Shown in pieces: positions 57,167 to 64,000 of a stretch of DNA of 64,000 bases. A program made the translations under genes and the position numbers. The DNA is taken from NCBI RefSeq assembly GCF_025847205.1, contig NZ_JAOYTH010000016.1, positions 1 to 64,000 on the forward strand, given 5' to 3'. The stretch's first letter is position 1, and each line of letters begins with the position of its first letter. The notes beneath the pieces were generated by a model that worked only from the letters and a program-made list of their open reading frames with translations, did not search any database and had not been told where the DNA came from. This stretch comes from Pararhizobium sp. YC-54. GTDB taxonomy: Bacteria > Pseudomonadota > Alphaproteobacteria > Rhizobiales > Rhizobiaceae.

Positions 57167-58192
57167 ATGCGGATTGGACTGGTAGGTTACGGAACGGGTG
57201 GGCGGCATTTTCATGCACCGTTTATAGCCGCTGCTCGCGGCGTCGAGTTGGTCGGCGTCGTTGCACGTGCCCCAGAAACGATTGCTCGCGTTCGTGCTGA
57301 TCTCCCGTCCGTTCCCATCTATGAGAGCCAAGCGGCAATGATCGAGGCCGGGGGCATCGATGCCGTGACCATCACCACACCGCCGCAGACCCGCCGCGAC
57401 CTGGTCCTTGAAGCGATCAATGCCGGACTTCACGTCATCGCCGACAAACCTTTCGCTCCAAATGCGGAGGCCGCAGGCGAGCTCGATCTAGCCGCCAAAC
57501 GCAAAGGCGTCGTACTTGGCGTCTTCCATAACAGGCGGTTTGATGCAGATGTCCTGACGCTTCGCAAAGTTCTGCAGTCTGGACAGCTAGGGCGCCTCTG
57601 GCGTCTTCATTCCCGCATGGACCTCGATGACCTTTATACGCTGGAAGCAGGCCCCTCCGGCGGTCTCCTGCGCGATCTCGGAAGCCACCTCGTCGATCAG
57701 GTGCTCTGGCTCCTCGGCCCGGCGAAATCCGTGACGGCAAATTGGGATATCGTCGCGCGTGCGGAAGGTGAGACCGATGCGAGTTTCGTCCTGACGATTA
57801 ATCACAAGTCCGGTGTCCATTCGCATCTTTCCGCCAGCAAGCTCAACCGTCTCGCCGCCCGTGAATTCCGCGCTTATGGCGAAGGCGGGAGTTATGTTTC
57901 TTCGGGCACGGATGTGCAGGCGCAGGCAATTTTCGCCGGAAAAAGGCCGCTCGATGATCTCACGGCATGGGGTTATGAAACACCCGAGCAATGGGGTACC
58001 CTCCGGACGGTCGAGGGCGTGGAGCGCGTCCCATCCGAGCAAGGCCGTTATCACGACTACTACGAGGCTTTTGTGCAGGCGGTGATGACGAACGGCTCGC
58101 CGCCGGTAACCGCACAGGAAGCGGTTGCGGTGCTCGCTGTGCTGGATGCTGCACGTGTGAGTGCGATTGAAGGGCGCACGGTCGATGTCTGA
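57167..58192 (+). CDS. Gfo/Idh/MocA-family oxidoreductase, second copy
   Basis: The 341-residue protein begins with the Rossmann motif GLVGYGTGGRHFHAP (about 4-18). Its active site is ADKPFAPNA (about 92), where EKP is replaced by DKP, and the second catalytic region is GGLLRDLGSHLVDQVLWL. AAGGAGG lies just before the ATG at 57167; a longer frame overlaps the previous gene. It resembles the short-type members such as YdgJ/YhhX rather than the 390-residue one upstream, so the two should catalyse different steps (for example an oxidation and a reduction). Confidence 0.88.
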   Translation: MRIGLVGYGTGGRHFHAPFIAAARGVELVGVVARAPETIARVRADLPSVPIYESQAAMIEAGGIDAVTITTPPQTRRDLVLEAINAGLHVIADKPFAPNAEAAGELDLAAKRKGVVLGVFHNRRFDADVLTLRKVLQSGQLGRLWRLHSRMDLDDLYTLEAGPSGGLLRDLGSHLVDQVLWLLGPAKSVTANWDIVARAEGETDASFVLTINHKSGVHSHLSASKLNRLAAREFRAYGEGGSYVSSGTDVQAQAIFAGKRPLDDLTAWGYETPEQWGTLRTVEGVERVPSEQGRYHDYYEAFVQAVMTNGSPPVTAQEAVAVLAVLDAARVSAIEGRTVDV

Positions 58193-58595
58193 TCGTGGGT
58201 TCGCCACGCCCAGTCCGGCAGTGCCCGACACCGGCGGCGGCGCATGGGTGGCGCAGGCCGATTTGCAACTCGGCGCGGCTGCACTGCTGGCGGGAAGCGG
58301 CTGGTTGTTTTCCATGAAGGCGCTCGCGGCATTTCCACCCCTGTTCTTCATGGGAAGTCGGTTTGTCATTGCCGGTGTGCTGATTGCGTTTTTCGCTGAT
58401 TTGGGAGACGTTCGACGGACCCTCAAAAGATGTTGGCCGCTTGTCGTTTCCTCTGTTGCCATGGCGCTTTCAATGATCGCCTGGATCTTGGCGCTCAAGC
58501 ATACGACCCATGCCGGTGTTGCGGCATTCATCTCCGCGACGGGCAATCTGATGGTGCCGCTACGCAAATGGGCTTTGTTGCCGATCCTTCGGTAA
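58185..58595 (+). pseudogene. Truncated EamA/DMT-family transporter
   Basis: The frame starts with ATG overlapping the previous stop by 8 bp and encodes the first four membrane helices of an EamA (drug/metabolite) transporter, up to HAGVAAFISATGNLMVPL. It then reads RKWALLPILR and stops at 136 residues, less than half of the usual 290. The rest is not found in any nearby frame, so the gene was cut by a deletion or rearrangement near 58560. Confidence 0.65.
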
Positions 58596-59005
58596 AGTGG
58601 ATCATGGAGCGTGACAGCAAAGAGTGAGAACCGCAAATTTGGAATGTGAGGGGATATGCATCGGGTAGGTGTTGAATAGGATTACCTGCCGTCAGATCGC
58701 AGAACGCTTTCCGGTAAGGGCGATTGCGGGACGGTGGCAATGGCGATCCAAAAATTTGGGTTCTTAGTTGCCAACAATATCGCCTGCCGTGCCTAAATCT
58801 CGACGAAACAGCTCACCTAAATCGTGTATAAATTATCGTTGACACCGAACGCCTGCTATCGTGGCCGGGGCAGTTGATATAATTCAGCTCACGAAACGAC
58901 TTCACCTCTTAACTACTTCAATACATCCATTATTCTCGATATTTGGAATCAAAGAGCAGACGCAGCCAGGCTGGAGCTACGGGTGCAGTCGAAGTCTAAC
59001 TGATG
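58596..59005. other. Gap after the truncated transporter
   Basis: About 400 bases with lower GC than their surroundings show no gene and no recognisable IS end. This is the probable scar of the event that removed the end of the EamA gene and the original 3' boundary of the operon. Confidence 0.4.
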
Positions 59006-60217
59006 TCAGCCGGCGGCGACGAGGCTCCGTCTCGTCGTCATCGCGACGCTGGCAAAGGCCGCCATTCCGACCATACCGAGGGCGGCGGTGGCAAACAGAG
59101 ACAGCCCGATGCCCACCTGCTCCATGGCCACTGCGAAGACAAAAGGCGCGGCAGCACCCATCGCCAGCCGCGCCGCCGCCATCTTGCCCGTGATAGAGCC
59201 GTAGCCGTCGCTGCCGAACAGATAGAGCGGCAAACTTCCCTGCGCGATCGAATTGATGCCCGAACCGAGACCAAGGCAGATGGCGAAAGCGACGGCGCCG
59301 GGCAACCAACTTCCGGTAACGGCGAGGATGACGATCCCGGCGACCATGAGCGCAGCGGAGATGACGGCAAGCATGGGCGGTGAAAGACTTGTGCCAAAGA
59401 TCATGTTGATCAGCCGGCTCAGGACTTGCGCAGGTCCGAACAATGAGCCGACGACCACCGCGGCAGTCCCGAGACCCACATTGCCGAGCATCGGGACCAT
59501 GTGCGCCAGTATTGATGCAAGCGTGAACCCGAGGATCGCAAACGCGGCCGAGACCACGATCATCGCACTACGCCGTCCTTCCGGCGCGACCGCGCCGATC
59601 ACGCGCTCCCGCTCGCGGACGGGTCCGCCCGCTTTCGCCCGCTTGCCCTTCCGCATCATCCAGAAGTGAAGCGGCATGCAGAGGAAGAGATTGAGCGCCG
59701 CGAATACCAGATAGATTTCCCGCCACGACAGATATCCCATCAGGGCGGCCGAGATCGGCCAGAAGATCGTCGATGCGAAGCCCGCGATCAGCGTGAGGTA
59801 GGTGATGCTTCTCGAGGCAGTCTTGGGATCGTTCTCAACCAAGGCTGCAAAGGCCGCCTGGTACTGAACCATCCCTGAGGACACTTCGAGCAGCACGATG
59901 GCTAGAGCGAAAACCGCTAATGAGGGCGACCATGCGCAGAGAACGAGCGTCAGCGCCGACAGGATGGAGCCTATGGTCAGGACCGTCGCTGCCCCGATGC
60001 TGTCCATCTGTTTTCCGATCATCGGAGCCGAGAGCCCGCCTACGAAAAGGGAAATCGAGAAGACGCCGAATACTTGTTCGAGCGTGATGCCGAGGTCTTT
60101 CGCCATCCCTGGCGCGAGGATAGAGAACGAATAATAGAGTGTCCCGTAACCGACGATCTGTGTGAGACCCAGTGCTGAAATGGTCGGGAGCGAGATGGTC
60201 GTTCTGGCTTCAGGCAT
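59006..60217 (-). CDS. MFS efflux permease linked to ArsR-type regulator
   Basis: The 403-residue protein has about twelve membrane helices and MFS loop features (YLSWREIYLVFAALNLFL, FGPAQVLSRLINMIF). The first gene of the pair is the ArsR-type regulator, whose stop overlaps this ATG by 8 bp, so it is co-transcribed. Its setting recalls the ArsK-type arsenite/antimonite MFS exporters of Agrobacterium, but the substrate is inferred only from context. Confidence 0.88.
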   Translation of the reverse strand: MPEARTTISLPTISALGLTQIVGYGTLYYSFSILAPGMAKDLGITLEQVFGVFSISLFVGGLSAPMIGKQMDSIGAATVLTIGSILSALTLVLCAWSPSLAVFALAIVLLEVSSGMVQYQAAFAALVENDPKTASRSITYLTLIAGFASTIFWPISAALMGYLSWREIYLVFAALNLFLCMPLHFWMMRKGKRAKAGGPVRERERVIGAVAPEGRRSAMIVVSAAFAILGFTLASILAHMVPMLGNVGLGTAAVVVGSLFGPAQVLSRLINMIFGTSLSPPMLAVISAALMVAGIVILAVTGSWLPGAVAFAICLGLGSGINSIAQGSLPLYLFGSDGYGSITGKMAAARLAMGAAAPFVFAVAMEQVGIGLSLFATAALGMVGMAAFASVAMTTRRSLVAAG

Positions 60218-60572
60218 GTTGATTCAAGTCCGGGCCTGCGTCCGAGCAACAGCCTCCGTCGCTCTCGGAAACACCAAGCACCTGCGGATGTCCCGCACAG
60301 CAGTCGTGCATCAGGAACATCACCAGTCCGGAGAGCGCTTCGTACGCCGCGCTATACACAAGCGAGCGTGATTCCCTCCTCTGTGTGATCAAACCGGCAC
60401 GCTCCAGTTCCTTGAGATGGAAGGAAATGTTCGACGGCGAAACGCCCATCTTTTCGGCGATCGCGCCCGCCGCCAATCCTTCCGGACCAGCGATCACCAA
60501 GGTGCGAACAACAGCCAGTCGGGTTTCCTGCGACAGGGCGGCGAATGACATGAGGGCTTGACGTTGATCCAT
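60210..60572 (-). CDS. ArsR/SmtB-family metalloregulator
   Basis: The 120-residue winged-helix protein has the ArsR HTH (AIAEKMGVSPSNISFHLKEL, then AGLITQRRESRSLVYSA). It has paired cysteines in the C-terminal part, HDCCAGHP (about 89) and DGGCCSDAG (about 105), similar to the arsenite-binding Cys pairs in rhizobial ArsR proteins. It should dissociate from DNA on binding As(III)/Sb(III) or another thiophilic ion. The divergent DUF6428 gene starts 44 bp away, so both promoters share one operator. Confidence 0.88.
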   Translation of the reverse strand: MDQRQALMSFAALSQETRLAVVRTLVIAGPEGLAAGAIAEKMGVSPSNISFHLKELERAGLITQRRESRSLVYSAAYEALSGLVMFLMHDCCAGHPQVLGVSESDGGCCSDAGPDLNQHA

Positions 60573-60574
60573 AT

Positions 60575-60599
60575 TTCAACAATCCTTGAAGCATTGAAT
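60575..60599. promoter_or_regulatory. Candidate ArsR operator
   Basis: TTCAA-N6-TTGAA (60575-60590) is a perfect half-site pair, followed by a third TTGAAT (60594-60599), all in the 43-bp divergent promoter region. The A/T-rich TTGAA-type half sites match those of ArsR-family operators. Confidence 0.45.
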
Positions 60600-60615
60600 C
60601 AAAGGAGTAACGCAT

Positions 60616-61134
60616 ATGGATTCGATCATCAAGACCGGAACGCCGGCGCTGGACATTTCCCTCGGAAAACTCCTTGCATCCATTACCTCCACACCCGACC
60701 TTCCAATCGTTTTCACCTACGAGGGAAGGGAGATCAAAGGCGGATATCATGTCACCGAGGTCAAGGCGGGGCAGTTTTCCGCTCTCGATTGCGGAGCCAA
60801 TCCCGAAGCGTGGGCTGAAATTTTCGTGCAGCTATGGGATATCGACGAAGATGATCGAACCCATATGAGGGCCGGGAAGTTCTCGGCCATCATCCGGAAG
60901 GTGTCCGAGCACGTCGGCCTAGACGACTCGGCGAAGTTGACCTTCGAAGTCAGCGACGGGATCAGACCTATGCAACTGTTCTGTGCCGATGCCTTGGAAC
61001 AAGCTGAGGGAAAAATCATCGTCCCGCTGGTGCCGCGTCCCGCGAGCTGCAAACCCCGTGATAGGTGGCTGTCAGAGCAATCTCAGGCTACCGCTTGTTG
61101 CGGATCGGTGGCCGCGACAGGGTGTTGCGCCTAG
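60616..61134 (+). CDS. DUF6428-like protein
   Basis: The 172-residue cytosolic protein matches the DUF6428 family commonly found beside arsR genes. It has VFTYEGREIKGGYHVTEVK near residue 35, a conserved middle (ALDCGANPEAWAEIFVQLWD) and a cysteine-rich end (TACCGSVAATGCC). The C-terminal cysteines could bind the metalloid. AAAGGAG lies 8 bp before its ATG. Its biochemical role is unknown. Divergence from the regulator implies co-induction with the MFS gene. Confidence 0.75.
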   Translation: MDSIIKTGTPALDISLGKLLASITSTPDLPIVFTYEGREIKGGYHVTEVKAGQFSALDCGANPEAWAEIFVQLWDIDEDDRTHMRAGKFSAIIRKVSEHVGLDDSAKLTFEVSDGIRPMQLFCADALEQAEGKIIVPLVPRPASCKPRDRWLSEQSQATACCGSVAATGCCA

Positions 61135-61284
61135 CGTGTTACCGTAGATCGCTTCCGCTTCGCGCCGTCAAGTCGGTCATTCACCTCACCCGCTTGGGCT
61201 CCTGGAAGCCGTCAGTCTGCTATTCGAGAGGTCACGACCGGGACGCGCCTCATCATGGGTCGGCCTCTGACGGTGCTCCCTCCC

Positions 61285-62172
61285 TCAGAAGCGCAGGGCA
61301 TCCACCACGACCTTGAAGGCGGGAGAGTTCTGCCGCCTGCTCGGGTAATAGAGATAGTAGCCAGGAAACATCGGCGACCAGTCGTCGAGGACCTGAACCA
61401 GCCGCCCGGAAGCGATGTCGTTGGCGACGATGTTCTCGGGCACGTAGGCGATCCCATAGCCATTGGCCGCAGCATCGATCATTGCATAGGACGTGCTGAA
61501 GGTGAATTGCCCATCGACACGGACACGCAGTTCCTTGTCTCCCTTTTCGAACTCCCAGGTGTAGAGGCCGCCGGATCGGGACTGGCGATGGTTGATACAG
61601 TTATGCGCCATCAGTTCCTGCGGCGTACGGGGAGCGGGTCGCGCGGCAAAATACTCCGGCGAGCCGACGGCTACGAGACGCCAGTCCGGTCCGATCCGGA
61701 CGGCGATCATGTCCTTGTCCACACTCTCGCCCAGCCTCACCCCGGCATCGAACCTGTCCTCGACGATGTTGCGGAAGGCGTTGTCTGTGTCGAGTTCAAC
61801 CTTGATGTCAGGATAGTCCTTCAGGACACGACACAGCTTTGGCCAAACCAGGCTTTCCAGCGCGTGGTCGGACAAGGTGATCCTGACCGTGCCGGATGGC
61901 GTGTCCCGGATTTCCATCAACTCGTCGATCTCGGTCTCGATCTCTTCGATGCGAGGAGCGAGCGACCGAATGAGCCTTTCCCCAGCTTCGGTCGGCGAGA
62001 CGCTTCGCGTCGTACGGGTCAGAAGCCGCAGGCCCATCCGCGCTTCGAGGTTTTTGATCGTATGGCTGATCGTCGACTGCGAGGTGCCGAGCTTTGCGGC
62101 TGCTTTGGTGAAACTACGCTCTTCGGCGACCACGAGGAACCAGAGCATGTCGTTCAGGTCTTCTCTCTTCAC
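61285..62172 (-). CDS. LysR-family regulator
   Basis: The 295-residue protein has the LysR HTH (LVVAEERSFTKAAAKLGTSQ, then STISHTIKNLEARMGLRLL) and effector-binding domain. Its TRTTRSVSPTEAG motif is typical of the subgroup next to MFS and oxidoreductase genes. I choose the GTG at 62172 because GGAGG lies 5 bp upstream and because family members start with the KREDLND-like sequence; an ATG 14 codons upstream (62214) is the alternative. It is divergent from the MFS gene and its probable regulator. Confidence 0.88.
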   Translation of the reverse strand: MKREDLNDMLWFLVVAEERSFTKAAAKLGTSQSTISHTIKNLEARMGLRLLTRTTRSVSPTEAGERLIRSLAPRIEEIETEIDELMEIRDTPSGTVRITLSDHALESLVWPKLCRVLKDYPDIKVELDTDNAFRNIVEDRFDAGVRLGESVDKDMIAVRIGPDWRLVAVGSPEYFAARPAPRTPQELMAHNCINHRQSRSGGLYTWEFEKGDKELRVRVDGQFTFSTSYAMIDAAANGYGIAYVPENIVANDIASGRLVQVLDDWSPMFPGYYLYYPSRRQNSPAFKVVVDALRF

Positions 62173-62264
62173 GTAAACCTCCAAATCACTTATGTCACCA
62201 TTCGATAAGTCCATCCTAATTGCAACGGCTAATCGGTGAAGTAGGTGCGCTGTATATTGCTCTC

Positions 62265-63488
62265 ATGACACAGCAAGCACTCACACTCGATATGGACACC
62301 GGCGCCACCTCGGGAAGCGACGATCCGTCGCGGTCCATGACAGCAGCCTGGGGAGCGGTGTTCTCCATGGCGCTCTGCGTCGCCGTGCTGATTGCCTCGG
62401 AATTCATGCCCGTCAGCCTGCTGTCGCCAATCGCAACGGACCTCGGCGTAACCGAAGGCCATATGGGCCAGGCGATTTCGATCTCGGGCATCTTCGCGGT
62501 CGTCACCAGCCTGTTCGTGTCGTCGTTCACACGCCGACTGGATCGCCGTCTCGTGGTGATGTCTCTTACGCTTCTCTTGATCCTATCCGGAACGATCGTC
62601 ACGTTCGCGCCGAACTACGGGGTGCTGATGATCGGCCGCGCACTACTCGGCGTTGCCATTGGCGGCTTCTGGTCGATGTCGACCGCCATCGTCATGCGAC
62701 TTGTGCCTGACGATGCCGTCCCGAAGGGACTGGCGATGCTGAACGCAGGCAATGCCATCGCCGCGACGATATCCGCGCCGCTGGGCAGCCTGCTCGGTTC
62801 CTATATCGGCTGGCGTGGTGCGTTCTTCGCCGTGGTGCCGCTCACCCTGCTGGCCTTAGTCTGGCAATGGATCAGCCTGCCATCTCTCCCGCCCCGTCGC
62901 AAAGAAGGCTCGCCGAACGTCCTGCGCCTGCTTGCCCGTCCGCAGGTGGCGATCGGCATGGCCTCCGTCATGCTGCTATTCATGGGGCAGTTCGCTCTGT
63001 TCACCTATCTGCGCCCGTTCCTCGAAACAGTGACCCAGGTCCCGATCTCGACCCTTTCCCTGCTGCTGCTTCTGATGGGATTAGCGGGTATCGTCGGCAC
63101 CTATTGCGTCAGCGGGCTTCTTCAGACGCGCCTCTTCAGCATCCTGGGATCGATCCCGCTGGTGATGGCGGCCATCGCACTATTGCTGATCGTATTCGGC
63201 ACGTCGTCCGTCATCACCGCGATCCTCCTGGTCGCATGGGGCCTGTTCGGCACGGCCGCTCCGGTCGGCTGGGGGACATGGCTGAGCCGGACCATGCCCG
63301 ACGATGCGGAGGCAGGCGGCGGTCTGCAGGTTGCCACCATCCAGCTCGCCATCACCATGGGGGCATCTCTCGGTGGCGTTCTGTTCGACACGATGGGTTG
63401 GTGGACCACATTTGCCTTTGCCGCCGTGCTTCTGGCTGGCTCTTCCGCGCTTTCCGCTGTCGCGTGGCGTTACAACCGGAGCAACTGA
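62265..63488 (+). CDS. MFS transporter (AraJ/YdhP-type)
   Basis: The 407-residue inner-membrane protein has about twelve helices. It has the DHA1-type start (ALCVAVLIASEFMPVSLLSP) and the LLGVAIGGFWSMSTAIVMRL helix 4 signature of sugar or drug effluxers. ATG 62265 is preferred; a frame extending to TTG 62220 overlaps the LysR promoter. The next gene starts 1 bp after its stop, so they are co-transcribed. Confidence 0.88.
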   Translation: MTQQALTLDMDTGATSGSDDPSRSMTAAWGAVFSMALCVAVLIASEFMPVSLLSPIATDLGVTEGHMGQAISISGIFAVVTSLFVSSFTRRLDRRLVVMSLTLLLILSGTIVTFAPNYGVLMIGRALLGVAIGGFWSMSTAIVMRLVPDDAVPKGLAMLNAGNAIAATISAPLGSLLGSYIGWRGAFFAVVPLTLLALVWQWISLPSLPPRRKEGSPNVLRLLARPQVAIGMASVMLLFMGQFALFTYLRPFLETVTQVPISTLSLLLLLMGLAGIVGTYCVSGLLQTRLFSILGSIPLVMAAIALLLIVFGTSSVITAILLVAWGLFGTAAPVGWGTWLSRTMPDDAEAGGGLQVATIQLAITMGASLGGVLFDTMGWWTTFAFAAVLLAGSSALSAVAWRYNRSN

Positions 63489-63489
63489 C

Positions 63490-63963
63490 ATGGTTTCCAA
63501 TTCGAAGACACTCAGCCGCCGCAGCGTTCTCGGGTCGATCATTGCGACGACGATGTTCCAATCGCTGGCCCGAGCACAACAGGGAAATGATCCCGCAAGC
63601 CAGGAGCCGAGCAAGGTGAAGATCAGGATGATGTTCAACGGTCAGACGATGGCCGCGACCCTCTACGACAACGCGTCGGCCCGTGACTTAGCGTCGATGT
63701 TGCCGCTCTCCCTCAAGATCGAAGACTACTCGACCAACGAGAAGATCACCTATCTGCCCCGTAAGTTGACCGAGGCGGGAAGCGGTCCGTTCAAGAACGA
63801 GCGCCCTGGCGATCTTTGCTACTACGCCCCCTGGGGCAACCTGGCGCTTTTCCATAGCGGCTACCGATATTCATCCGGCCTGATTCGTCTTGGCCGGTTC
63901 GACGATGGCTTCGAACCCCTGCTGATGCGCGGCGAGTTCCCGCTGCACATCGAAAGGCTCTGA
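63490..63963 (+). CDS. Cyclophilin-like fold protein with Tat-type signal
   Basis: The 157-residue protein has an N-terminal SRRSVLG twin-arginine leader (cleavage after SLARA). A cyclophilin-like domain follows (KVKIRMMFNGQTMAATLYDN, later FKNERPGDLCYYAPWGNLAL and RLGRFDDGFEPLL), as in small secreted proteins beside MFS genes. Export through the Tat route is predicted. Peptidyl-prolyl isomerase activity is not assured, as the canonical active-site residues are not obvious. It overlaps the upstream MFS stop region (TGACATG). Confidence 0.75.
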   Translation: MVSNSKTLSRRSVLGSIIATTMFQSLARAQQGNDPASQEPSKVKIRMMFNGQTMAATLYDNASARDLASMLPLSLKIEDYSTNEKITYLPRKLTEAGSGPFKNERPGDLCYYAPWGNLALFHSGYRYSSGLIRLGRFDDGFEPLLMRGEFPLHIERL

Positions 63964-64000
63964 CGACACCCAAGTTTGCGTTCCCCTTTCCCTTACCCAC

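Overview
The window is alphaproteobacterial, most likely from a rhizobium-type bacterium (Rhizobiaceae or a close relative in the Hyphomicrobiales). The GC-rich codon use, a class III adenylate cyclase, abundant LysR/LacI/TetR-regulated ABC uptake operons and paired Gfo/Idh/MocA and TIM-barrel sugar genes all fit this. The assignment is inferred from gene content.

Positions 72-32376 are a discrete 32.26-kb genomic island in an initiator tRNA-fMet gene. The last 47 bases of the tRNA (72-118) recur perfectly at 32330-32376. A tyrosine integrase lies just inside the right end, followed in the same direction by a small unknown gene and an excisionase-type HTH gene. A 17-base motif sits just inside both ends and may be the integrase arm site. 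I see no conjugation genes. The cargo is a defence island: an XRE regulator; a metallophosphoesterase/DUF6634/FtsH-like AAA protease cassette; a DUF262-HNH (GmrSD-like) protein; a giant DUF4011 helicase ending in a VSR-like nuclease and a GreA/GreB-like domain; a four-gene operon of two methyltransferase-like proteins, a GIY-YIG helicase and a PD-(D/E)XK nuclease; a reverse transcriptase fused to a nitrilase (DRT class 1 architecture) with an FAD amine oxidase directly behind it; a DEDDh exonuclease; and a GHKL ATPase fused to a PD-(D/E)XK nuclease.

From 32333 to about 37.5 kb lies a second, older mobile segment. A large serine recombinase has its last codons written antisense in the tRNA/att repeat, so it was the neighbour of the tRNA before the island arrived. 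An unknown gene, two palindromes, an adenylate cyclase, and wreckage (truncated methyltransferase, ABC ATPase shard, frameshifted IS5-type transposase) follow.

From 37.5 kb on the DNA looks like ordinary chromosome or megaplasmid made of regulated catabolic and efflux modules: a TetR-controlled quinone-oxidoreductase/SDR pair with a clear shared operator; a LysR-linked Opp/Dpp-type ABC operon containing a DMSP-lyase-like cupin; a LacI-linked CUT2 sugar ABC operon with three TIM-barrel and two Gfo/Idh/MocA enzymes, ending in a truncated EamA transporter; an ArsR/MFS/DUF6428 module; and a LysR/MFS/cyclophilin-like module at the right edge.
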